A model generated the notes under the pieces. That model was not told the origin of the DNA. It did no database searches and saw nothing but the letters and a program-made list of their open reading frames with translations. The position numbers were made by a program, and so were the translations under genes. Positions 19,163 to 27,345 of a stretch of DNA of 30,214 bases are shown here, piece by piece (position 1 is the stretch's first letter; each line of letters opens with the position of its first letter). Source of the DNA: Mesostigma viride (taxonomy: Eukaryota > Streptophyta > Mesostigmatophyceae > Mesostigmatales > Mesostigmataceae); contig RPFO01000431.1 in NCBI GenBank assembly GCA_009746045.1, forward strand, positions 1-30,214, given 5' to 3'.

Positions 19163-19797
19163 CTCTTCTCGGTGAGCTTCTCGCTCGGCCGGTAGTACTT
19201 GAGGTACCCGTCCCACGGCATTGGCTTGATGCCCGCCTTCTGCGCGATGACCCGCTTGACCCTGCAGGGTGGGGCCAGCCGCAGGACACACCACACGCGT
19301 GCGGGCACGCGTCAGGTTGGCGTATGCACATCCACGGGGCATGAAGGCATCCGCAGGGGAGTGAGGGGAAACCAATGTCCCAGTGCTGCGGAAACCAATG
19401 TCCCATGTGTGCTAAAACAAGGTGGTAAACCCGCGACAGTATATCTATAATAGCCATGGATGGGCCACTACATAACAAATCGATATGAGCCACAGACGGC
19501 AGAGCAAGCTGTGCTCTTAATAACAGGCAGCGGATGCCTTACAAGCATACTCAACAAAGTGCAAGGTAGAAGAAAAAAAATAAACTGGTGGTAAGCATCC
19601 ACGATGACTCGGTCATTCTAACGCAGCCATTACACCTAACTCGGTCATTACACCCGACCCTAAGCGCGCACCTGTCGGCAAAGTCCTCGGGGGTCTCCCC
19701 CTCCTGCTGCGTCTGGGGCTCCAGGTACCAGACGTCGCACACCGGCACTACCGCCCACGACGTCATCAGACGCAGCAGGTGGTGGGTGAACGACTGC
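19159..19797 (-). pseudogene. GPAT9-type glycerol-3-phosphate acyltransferase, last two exons only
   Basis: Exon a (19797-19672) encodes QSFTHHLLRLMTSWAVV, CDVWYLEPQTQQ and EGETPEDFAD. Exon b (19261-19159) encodes VKRVIAQKAGIKPMPWDGYL, KYYRP, SEKLTEKR and the stop TGA. The junction GAC-AG|GTGCGC...CTGCAG|G-GTC restores Arg and keeps frame. This is the C-terminus of the ER-bound GPAT9/GPAT3-4 family, which makes lysophosphatidic acid from glycerol-3-phosphate and acyl-CoA. The PlsC core with the HX4D motif is absent anywhere upstream on this strand within the element. Two extra residues (PV) interrupt SWAVV/CDVW. It is most likely a captured fragment. The reading frame is undamaged, so expression as part of a chimeric transcript is possible. 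Confidence 0.8.
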
Positions 19798-20030
19798 CTG
19801 CGCACGGGAAGGGCCGAGGTGGGGCAGAGCAGGGCACGGCCAGGGCAGGGCAAAGGCAGGGGTCCACCATCCGTTAACAAACAGCAAGCATGACAGATGC
19901 TGCACAGTCACCATGAATGAAAGCTCGGGCCCCCCGGGGCAAAAGGATTGGGTGGCCACAGACCGTGCATCTGGCAGGTGGTCGTGCAATATAATACATG
20001 GATCAGGAAGATACTACATAGTGCACTGAC

Positions 20031-20372
20031 CTCAGAGTTCGGCCTTGGCGGATCTTGGCCGGCTAGTAGAGCATTAACAAACTCTTTTTTTTTTGCTTCG
20101 GCTTCGGCCGCCATGAAAGCGGCGTGCTCCCTTTTCCACTGCTTCGTAAGCCGCTCCCTCTCCCCCCGCACCCACTTGGGCACCACACCCGTGTGTGGCC
20201 AAGGGGGGGGGGGCCATGAGGTCGGCGGCTGTCGCTCCATGCCCTCAACCTGCCCCTCCACTGTGCCTCTGTTAACCCCTCCTTTGGCATGCACAGTCCG
20301 ATAGGTCCTTCCCGGCCGCCTAGCTGTTCGCTCAAGGCGATTGCAGCTATTGGGACGACCAATCGACCCCAA
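20031..20372 (-). CDS. Possible exon of unknown gene upstream of the GPAT9 fragment
   Basis: An open minus-strand frame contains PHTGVVPKWVRGERERLTKQ, a Lys/Ala/Glu-rich helix (WKREHAAFMAAEAEAKKKEF) and PPRPNSE. It ends at a strong donor GAG|GTCAGT (20031/20030) in phase 0. The alternative acceptor GGCAG at 19794 would join it in phase 0 to SFTHHLLRL of the GPAT9 fragment, making a chimera. Upstream, an ATG at 20398 opens MAFGRAGSFWGRLVVPIAAI in another frame and could be a first exon. I do not recognise either peptide. Confidence 0.35.
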
Positions 20373-20545
20373 AAAGATCCGGCTCTACCGAACGCCATGG
20401 CCGAGACGTCGCTTGTTTTTCGTTGATCAAGTCACACCAGCTCTTTTCTCCCATTTCCGGTGAAATGGGTGTTAGTTTATTTTCTCCCATTTCCTGGTAT
20501 TTTTCTGCGCTGCCAACTGCCAAGCGTCGCTTGCTCCGCGCATCG

Positions 20546-21157
20546 TTGTCTCACTCGGGTGAGACAGATATTAGTTCCCAGCGCGCCGTTGTCTCAGCGT
20601 AGCGTGTTCAAGTGAGACAACGGGTAGTTCCCAGCTAGCCGTTGTGTCAAGGTAGTGAGACAACGGGTAGTTCCCAGCGCTTCGTTGTCTTACTCAAGTG
20701 AGACAGATATTAGTTCCCAGCGCGTCGTTGTCTCACTCTAGTGAGACAGATATTAGTTCCCAGCGCGTCGTTGTCTCACTTGAGTGAGACAACGGGTAGT
20801 TTCCAGCGCGTCGTTGTCTCACTCTAGTGAGACAGATATTAGTTCCCAGCGCGTCGTTGTCTCACCCTAGTGAGACAGATATTAGTTCCCAGCGCGTCGT
20901 TGTCTCACTTGAGTGAGACAACGGGTAGTTTCCAGCGCGTCGTTGTCTCACTCTAGTGAGACAGATATTAGTTCCCAGCGCGTCGTTGTCTCACTCTAGT
21001 GAGACAGATATTAGTTCCCAGCGCGTCGTTGTCTCACTTGAGTGAGACAACGGGTAGTTTCCAGCGCGTCGTTGTCTCACCCTAGTGAGACAGATATTAG
21101 TTCCCAGCGCGTCGTTGTCTCACTTGAGTGAGACAACGGGTAGTTCCCGGCGCGCCG
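20546..21157 (-). repeat. Right hairpin array, 14 units of 43 bp with (AAB) higher order
   Basis: Type A units read GTTGTCTCACTCTAGTGAGA then CAGATATTAGTTCCC. Type B units read GTTGTCTCACTTGAGTGAGA then CAACGGGTAGTTTCC. Both end CAGCGCGTC. The order from 20546 is A B B A A B A A B A A B A B, so an AAB trimer of 129 bp repeats three times. The palindrome in each unit would fold as a 9-10-bp stem with a short loop. The array is the inverted counterpart of 14087-14424. Confidence 0.93.
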
Positions 21158-21555
21158 ATTTCTCACTCCCCTTCCTCCGCCCCCCGGTGCCACTTGCTAA
21201 TTCCCCCAAACTGCCACGTCACAATTCCCGGCTTTCGAGGTGAGCACATGGGCCAGCGTGGCAACTCTGGCAAGCCCAGCCCAGGCATGCATGTGTAGCC
21301 CAGTGCCCGCCTGCCCGCCCGAGTGCACCGTGCCCGGTATTCCGGTACCCGACTTGACCCGGTCCAGAGCCGAGCCGGGTTTATCCTTCGGCGCGGCCGT
21401 TGATTCAGATAAGTGGCCGATCTCAGCCAATGAGGGCGCATCTCGGGCTGGGCTCGGACTAAGACGTGAAATCAAGCGCGGCAGTGTACCACCTTGCCTG
21501 CCTTTGCCATTAGGTCGCCATCGCAACTTCATCTCAACTCCACTCAACCGTTAAA
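21158..21555 (+). promoter_or_regulatory. psaE 5' region
   Basis: The sequence between the end of the hairpin array and the psaE start must hold the proximal promoter and 5' UTR. No TATA box is evident. The pyrimidine-rich leader CATCTCAACTCCACTCAACC runs up to 21550. The transposon-like array ends only about 400 bp from the start codon. Confidence 0.4.
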
Positions 21556-22488
21556 ATGGCTAGCTCCCTAGCTTCCAGCACCATGACCATCAGCAGCGTG
21601 GCTGTGTTCCAGCCAAAGGTCGCTGCCGCTTCCCGGCGTCAGAACATGGTTTGCCGTGCCGAGAAGGAGGCCAAGCCCAAGGCCGCCGAGGCCCCAAAGC
21701 CAGTCATCGGCCCCAAGCGTGGATCCACGGTGAATACCTATCGAGATAGATGTTTAGCCCGTGGGAATAGCTTCTTTTAGATTATTTCAGTGTTCCCATA
21801 GCTTTTCTGTCCATGGCCAGAAGGTATACTTTCTAGGACAGTGTACGCGAGGTCTCAGCTTGGACTTCGTTCACAGGAGGGTTTGGAAAAGCTTGTATGG
21901 AGATGCGGGCCCTGGATCCCTCGTGGCTTCACGATATATATGATGGGCAGTTGCGGCCGCGGCCTTATGAAGGAAGCCACACCATGACCCTGGTTCTAAC
22001 TCCTCCCTGGTCAACTCGTTCCCTGCTCGTTGTTTAACAGGTGAAGATTCTGCGCCCAGAGTCCTACTGGTTCAACGACACTGGCAAGGTCGTCGCCGTT
22101 GATCAGGTGAGACTGAAAGTCCTTGTCAGATGCCTACAAATGTTTGTTTCTGCCTGTTTGTTATCGGCGGTCTTACCTGCAAGGGGCTCTTTTTGGTTTC
22201 TGCCCTTTGTGTACCCACGGTGAAATAGCAGGGCAGGTACAGCAGGGCGTGGGACATGGCTCCTTTTTCTGTATGATCATGCTAGGTAGCCAATCCTGTC
22301 GAGCACAGTATTTGGAAAGCCTTCCATGCATGTAGCAAGAGTACTGAACCGTTCTCTTTGCTGCCTGTTTTTTCCTTGTTGGCGTGCAGTCCGGCATCCG
22401 TTACCCAGTCGTGGTCAGGTTCACCAAGCAGAACTACGCTGGTGTCTCCACAAACAACTATGCTCTTGATGAGGTTGTTGAGTTGTAA
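21556..22488 (+). CDS. psaE: Photosystem I reaction centre subunit IV (PsaE), three exons
   Basis: Exons are 21556-21729, 22041-22106 and 22390-22488, with introns GTGAAT...AACAG and GTGAGA...TGCAG. The product is 112 aa. Residues 1 to about 35 form a plastid transit peptide (Ser/Ala rich, basic, with probable cleavage near VCRA|E). A Lys/Ala/Pro linker follows. The SH3-like PsaE domain then begins at IGPKRGSTV and includes [31 protein letters not shown] and [18 protein letters not shown]. PsaE sits on the stromal face of photosystem I beside PsaC and PsaD, helps ferredoxin docking and supports cyclic electron flow. Start context AAAATGGC is good. The mature length is typical. All key blocks are present, so the gene looks functional. 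It is flanked by mobile DNA on both sides. Confidence 0.97.
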
Positions 22489-22700
22489 AAAGACCAACGC
22501 AATATTGAACGCAGAGGTTTCAACAGTTACAACAGGCCTGCTTGCGCCATACCCGTACCTTTCTGCTTGAAAGGAAGGGATTGGTAGCTGGGGTGGAAGG
22601 GTACTGAACAGTGCCTGAACATACCTATGCAACTTGGATGCTGGTGTCCTGATGGCTAAATGTATTCCTCGACAATAAATATTTTTATTGTACCAAATGA
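22489..22700 (+). other. psaE 3' UTR
   Basis: The stop TAA is followed by about 190 bp. An AATAAATATT motif at 22674 and a TGTACC at 22689 are candidate 3'-end signals. Which one is used cannot be seen. Confidence 0.45.
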
Positions 22701-23107
22701 AACAGTTGACCGTTGTCAACTATCCTGGAATGCGTCATCAGTGCGCCACATCCACCACGAGGTTGGAAATTTCATCAAATGTGGTGTTCCATATTGTGGT
22801 TGTAAAGATTGGCTTGGTAAGTGACATGATTTTGGATGGGTTGGAAGCTGGCTATGGGTGGAGGGTCAGTGTGACACCAAAAGTGTATGGACATATTAAG
22901 TGAGTTGTCTCATGGATATTAAGTGAGACATATATGCTGAGATTATATACGTAATGCTGGTAGTTTTTTCACTTTTTGCTTAGTTTGGCTGCCTCATTTA
23001 TGGTTTGCATACTCCTTGGGGTCAAGAAAGAAGGCAGGCAGGTCGCAGGAAAGCAATTTTTTGTTTCATCATCCACCAGTTGCTGGCTAGGATCGGGAGG
23101 GCCAGGG
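22701..23107. other. Between psaE and the nested retroelements: nothing recognised
   Basis: AT-moderate sequence with only short ORFs. A local repeat, ATATTAAGTGAG, occurs twice (about 22893 and 22917). Confidence 0.4.
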
Positions 23108-23426
23108 TTGAAGACTTGAATTGAATTGAATTGTAACATAACTCCGTTGGGAGTATATGTAGCACATAGCCCTTGAGAGGGGGCATATGGCCTATCATAC
23201 ATCCTAAGCTACTTCCTGCAAGGGTGGGGATGTAAAGGACCCTTGCTCTAGGTGCACCAGGGCACTTGCATCCCCATGATCTTCAGGCTATGCCCAGCGA
23301 AGGGGGAGCCTGTCATGGGGGGAAGATCAGCATAGCTATACAAAAAGGCTAGGGCATGGCGTCTCAGCAGAGAGTTACTCCCTGCATGGGCACAACAGAT
23401 CTAAATAAAGCTAGGCATCATCTGGA
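23108..23426 (-). mobile_element. ORF1-only retroelement copy C, 3' half
   Basis: The minus strand is the 3' UTR and tail of the family (compare 25805-26120). It ends in the hairpin region and an AATTC/AATTG microsatellite (23116-23133). The 12-bp duplication TTGAAGACTTGA (23108-23119) recurs at 26405-26416, where the 5' part of the same copy ends. Copy C was therefore one 5'-truncated insertion, later split by two insertions at ATCATCTGGA. Confidence 0.88.
23417..23426. other. First of three copies of the 10-bp target ATCATCTGGA
   Basis: The same ten bases occur at 24102-24111 and 26121-26130. They separate copy C from the 23427 element, the 23427 element from copy B, and copy B from the rest of copy C. 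Confidence 0.85.
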
Positions 23427-24101
23427 CCAAGACTTCGGCAGCGACTTCGGAAGCAACGCCGATAGCGGTTGAAACCTCCTTGCCGGACTCCATTTCTTCC
23501 TAAGGGTAAGCGCATTAAGTTGCGTCTGCTTCAGGATGGCTCCTTTGCAGCATTCTTTGATGGGCACAGGATTCCAGGTGTTCCGATTAACACCCCCGGA
23601 GCGGAGTCCCGTCAGGCGTCTAGCCAGAAGGGTGCTGCCTCTGTTGGTAGACAGTAGGTAGACAACCTTCCTCGTCGGCTCGCGGCTAACAGGCTTCGGG
23701 GACAGCCTCTAAATAGTCCCGTTCCACTACCATGCATCGACCTAACAGTCGACTGAGACACATGGTGGTGCCGGTATCTCGGGCCAGAACGACAGCTCTC
23801 AGCAGCAAGATTAGCAACACCCAACGCATGCTAGATTTCCTACGCCTCTGCGTTGCGCAAGCATCCCCGAATACCCAGAGCAGGCGGCAGGCTCGCATCC
23901 TACGCCTGCAGGACAAAATAAATGCGATGAAAAGCACTATTTCCACCGCTTCCCTTCCCCCCTCCGTTCTATCATGGCATGCCTCGTGTTTCGGACGAGA
24001 TTTAGTTCGACCACGCGGCTTCCTCCACCCCATCCATCATGGAATATGTGCTACATGACCTCCCCACGGAGGCATGTTATAATTTAATTTAATTTAATTT
24101 A
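23427..24101 (+). mobile_element. Non-LTR retroelement with the shared LINE tail, 675 bp
   Basis: The last 110 bp (from about 23995) match the 3' end of the RT-encoding LINE at 27346-28187: TAGTTCGA-, CGCGGCTTCCTCCAC, ATGGAATATGTGCTACATGA, then the hairpin CCTCC-CCAC-GGAGG and (AATTT)4. Upstream of that the body is unlike the LINE. It includes short ORFs ending at 23657 (RLLQDGSFAAFFDGH) and 24058 (RILRLQDKINAMKS), neither recognised. It is either a 5'-truncated copy of another LINE or a short non-autonomous element. It is flanked by ATCATCTGGA. Confidence 0.75.
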
Positions 24102-24111
24102 ATCATCTGGA

Positions 24112-26120
24112 CCACGAAATTTGCCACGAGCCACGAGCCACGAGCCACGAGCCACGAGGTAGCCATGGCTGACGGCGGAGCTCATAACTTTCACGTTTGA
24201 GCACCGAATTTAGCCGTGAATATCACAATCGACGCGTCTTTCTACGACGCACATGCTGATATAATTTTCCGCAGCTATTACGCAATATACGATGAGCAAA
24301 CGCTTATCGACGCAACGCAGCCTGACGGCTGCGCTCGGCAATGAAAATACGTCTGCAGCTCCGGCTGCAGCTTCGCCCTCAGGTCCGGCAGGCAATGATG
24401 ACACTAGTCGCGCACTGGTGGTCGTCCAGCACCCTCCCGGGCTTCCTGCCTCGCCCTCAGCCTCGCCTGAGCCAAAACGCAGCCGCCCAACCGAACCGAG
24501 CTGGTCTGAGCGCGACTTTGACGTTGACGGGTTATTTTCCACCTTCGACGACGCCAGACCCAGCTATTTCGACATGCCACCCATCAAGATACTGGAGCTC
24601 GTGTTTTATGGGTCATACGCCTCCCTTTTCGACCTGTGCAAGCGCCTTCAAAGCCATAGCCGCCTCCGCACTGGACCTGACGGCCGGTTTTCAATCCGAC
24701 AACATGCTGAGAACCTGGCCCGCTGGTCTCGCCCCCGTCTTCAGCTCGCCGCCCTCTTTTCCATCCTTCAGCGCTGTATCACGGACCTCTGGACCCCCTC
24801 CCCCTTGACCGAATCCACCTTCCTCCTCCACCTCCAAGAAACCATCTCACAGCACGTGACGCCCCTAGCTGCAGATGTGGCAGCTGTGGGTCGCACGCTG
24901 GCTGCTGAGCTCCCCACCATCCCCACCGCCACCGCCACCCTCCTCGCCTCCACCCCCCCCCTCCGCCTCCACCGACTCCATCACCGCCCAGCTCCGCGAC
25001 ATTGACCAACGTCTTAAGGATAATGCCATCGCTATCGAGGTCCTGCAGAACACCGCGGGCCTCACCGCCCAGGCGGTGAAGGACATTGCCGCCAAGCCAG
25101 CCTCTGCTGGCCTGGCCGGCGATGCTCCTCCCATCACGACCTGGGCGGACATGCTTAAGCAGCACACCACCTCCACCACCTCCGCCGTCGCAGCCCAGCT
25201 CCAGCGGCAGACGCTTGACCTCCGCGAGGAGGCCGAGCTTGCCAAGCGCAGCCTTAACGTCATTGTCAAGAACCTCGCCATGGAGGAAGGTGAGAATTCC
25301 GAGAAGCTTGCACGTGCGTTTGAGAGAGAAATTCTTAGTCGCATGGGCCTTACTGGTGAGATCGACCTGGTCGCCCACCGCCTTCCCCGCGCGCGGGGTA
25401 AGGCAGGGCCGCCCCCGCTCCTTCTCACCTTTAAGACCCCGGCAGACAAGATTTCTTTTCTCCGACGCCGCAAGCGGCTCGAGAAGACTCTCTTCACCCT
25501 TGACGACGACTTGACCCTGGCGCAGCAACAACGGCGACGGGAGCTATGGCCGACCAACCTCCAGCTCCGGCAGACCAAGGCGGGGCAGCCGGTGTACTGG
25601 AAGGGGGCGGCCATCTACGTCGGCCACAAGCCCTGGCAGGCGACCCCCGCGGCCCCAACGACTCCAGACGCCCCAGCTTAGGGGAATACAGCAGTAGTGT
25701 AGAATAGTTAGACAGTGGCCTTGTACATGCCCGCCTACTACAGGCACTATACCAGCTGAGGCCTAGCCTTTTTAGTCATGTACATGTGTGCCTATGATGT
25801 GCCACACTCCAGACGATGCCTAGCCTTATTTAGTAATGTTGTGCCCATGCAGGGAGTCACTCTCTGCTGAGAAGCCATGCCATAGCTCTTGTATAGCCAT
25901 GATGATCTTCCCCCTCACAGGCATGCTCCCCCTTACCCGGGCATAGCGTGATAGACCATGAGGGTGCGGGTGCCCTGGTGCACCTAGAGCAAGTGTTGTT
26001 TACATTCCCACCCTTGCAGGAAGTAGCTTAGAATGTATTATAGGCTCATATGCCCCTTCTCAGGGCTATGTGCTACATATACTCCCAACGGAGTTATGTT
26101 CCTAATTAATTAATTAATTA
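24112..26120 (+). mobile_element. ORF1-only non-LTR retroelement, copy B, full length (2009 bp)
   Basis: This copy is flanked by the 10-bp duplication ATCATCTGGA. It begins CCACGAAATTTGCC and has five tandem GCCACGA units in its 5' UTR (24122-24158; copy A has one). ORF1 runs from 24292 to 25681. A 439-bp 3' UTR follows and ends in hairpin ACTCC-CAAC-GGAGT and an (AATT)n tail. No endonuclease or reverse transcriptase is encoded. Copy A shows the same ORF1-to-3'UTR junction, so the lack of ORF2 is a family trait and not a deletion in one copy. By structure it is like HAL1-type half-LINEs of mammals. Confidence 0.87.
24292..25681 (+). pseudogene. LINE ORF1-type protein, one frameshift (copy B)
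   Basis: The first frame runs MSKRLSTQRSLTAALGNENT to LLASTPP (24292 to about 24960). After a run of eight C the protein continues in the frame ending at the TAG-containing stop at 25681 (SASTDSITAQLRDIDQRLKD, then WADMLKQH). The RRM-like part includes RSLNVIVKNL and KAGPPPLLLTFKTPADK. The CTD-like part includes RKRLEKTLFTLDDDLTLAQQ, RRRELWP and GQPVYWKGAAIYVGHKPWQ. The total is about 460 codons. The role is inferred as RNA binding and RNP formation. The single break at a homopolymer could be an assembly error, so this copy may be intact. Confidence 0.78.
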
Positions 26121-26416
26121 ATCATCTGGAGTGTGGCACATCATAGGCACACATGTACATGATTAAATAAAGCGTGTGGCTTAGCTAGGATAGTGCCTCT
26201 AGGAGGCGTACATGTACATGGCCACGGTCTATCTATTCTACACTACTACTGCTGTATTCCCCTAAGCTGGGGCGTCTGGAGTCGTTGGGGCCGCGGGGGT
26301 CGCCTGCCAGGGCTTGTGGCCGACGTAGATGGTCGCCCCCTTCCAGTACACCGGCTGCCCCGCCTTGGTCTGCCGGAGCTGGAAGTAGGTGGGCCATAGC
26401 TCCCTTGAAGACTTGA
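26121..26416 (-). mobile_element. ORF1-only retroelement copy C, 5' half
   Basis: The minus strand encodes the last part of ORF1 (RELWPTYFQLRQTKAG to the stop at 26262) and the first part of the 3' UTR. It stops at 26404 next to TTGAAGACTTGA (26405-26416), the partner of 23108-23119. Together with 25545-25820 it forms a large inverted repeat. That repeat is explained by two insertions of one family in opposite orientation. Confidence 0.88.
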
Positions 26417-26483
26417 GCAGGTATTTAATCGGTACCCCCCCTCCCTGTGGCAGGTGCTTGCGAGTCATGCTATCCAATGTGAC

Positions 26484-26740
26484 GCACGAGCCACGAGGTA
26501 GCCATGGCTGGCGACGGAGCTCATAACTTTCACGTTTGGGCACCAAATTCGGCTGTGAATATCACATTCGCTTCGTCTTTCTAAGACGCACACGCTGATA
26601 TAATTTCCCGAAGCTATTACGCAATATATGACGAGCAAACGCTCCTTGACGCAACGCAGCCTGGCGGGTGCGCTAAGCCCTGAAAATACGGCTGCAGCTT
26701 CGCCCTCAGGCCGGTCCGGCAGGCAGCGGTGACACTAGTC
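26484..26740 (+). mobile_element. ORF1-only retroelement copy D, 5' fragment
   Basis: The fragment matches the 5' UTR and first 30 or so codons of ORF1 (GCACGAGCCACGAGGTAGCC; MTSKRSLTQRSL-like start near 26631). It ends abruptly at GACACTAGTCG, where unrelated repeat sequence begins. In-frame stops (TAA after GGCTAAGCCCT region, about 26674) make it non-coding. Confidence 0.75.
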
Positions 26741-26770
26741 GGGGTTAAATTGGCTCTTTTTTAGCAAATC

Positions 26771-26970
26771 ATTTTTTCCGCCTGTTCACCTTTGCCCGGA
26801 CTTACAGACTTTTTTTTTGCAAACTTATACCCCGATCAGATTATACCCCGAGGCGGGGCCCGAGATTAATTAAGAGGTACCTTGAAATTAAATAAGAGAC
26901 ATGCCTCTATCCAGATATATTTTTGGACGCGAGTTTCGATTGGCGTTAACTTGTAGTATTGGACGACAAG
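26771..26970 (+). repeat. Repeat module R, copy 1
   Basis: The module starts ATTTTTTCCGCCTGTT. After an extra 50-60 bp it continues CGAGATTAATTAAGAGGTAC, CTTGAAATTAAATAAGAG and TTGGCGTTAACTTGTAGTAT. It matches 28371-28520 in direct orientation and 28191-28312 in inverted orientation. Confidence 0.85.
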
Positions 26971-27334
26971 TCGACAACATGTAAGCCATGTATGCATGTA
27001 GATTAAGTCAACAATTTCACGTGAGTTGTCAAAAAGGGCTCATTTATATACCCGACTTCTCCGTTAAATCTCATCGACCGGGTTTCGAAACAACCCACGA
27101 ACGCCGTAGATGCAGATCCAACGGAGTAAACAACGTCACGATCGTCGCGGCGCCAAATAGGTAGTCGCCTAGGTTCCTAGCTTTACTGCGAGCCATTTTC
27201 GTGCCGCGTCGTGTACCCGTGAGATGTACCCGTGAGATGTACCCGTGAGATGCAAAATCCGCTTGCCAGACCGGGATTCCGGGAACTCCGTCCAATACCG
27301 TCGTGCAGTACCACCAATGCACTACCAATCTATC
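26971..27334. other. Between module R and the LINE insertion: no gene seen
   Basis: This includes three copies of GTACCCGTGAGAT at about 27213-27252. A minus ORF (27328-27071) is not recognised. Confidence 0.4.
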
Positions 27335-27345
27335 AATCGTACAAT

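Larger units (their letters stand above)
14087..21157. mobile_element. Candidate 7.1-kb foldback-type TIR element carrying gene fragments
   Basis: Two inverted arrays of the same 43-bp hairpin unit bound this segment. Near the inner end of each lies an identical 66-bp block with private variants (CTACCTTGACACAAC, then GGCTAGCTGGGAAC). The outermost unit in each begins AACTACCCGTTGTCTCAC when read inward. Just inside both arrays a weaker match, CCAGGAAA-TGGGA-AA, continues the inverted relation. These points argue that the arrays are termini of one element rather than two independent satellites. No transposase is recognisable. The interior holds GPAT9 exons, an unknown exon, a (CCCT)n array and a diverged duplication. 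No clear target duplication is seen, so the exact ends and superfamily are open. Confidence 0.55.

Noticed and set aside
14087-21157. CRISPR-like arrays of 42-43-bp repeats
   Set aside because: The units are contiguous tandem repeats with no unique spacers, and the DNA is eukaryotic nuclear sequence.
24779-25614. 250-codon minus-strand ORFs
   Set aside because: They are antisense to ORF1 of copy B and are not conserved as protein between the copies.
25545-26408. A hairpin-forming palindromic element
   Set aside because: The inverted repeat is fully explained by copy B inserted in reverse orientation within copy C, as shown by the target duplications.
26404-26740. Twin-priming 5' inversion of copy C
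   Set aside because: Copy C ends at a perfect 12-bp target duplication (26405-26416), so the plus-strand 5' fragment at 26484 is a separate copy.
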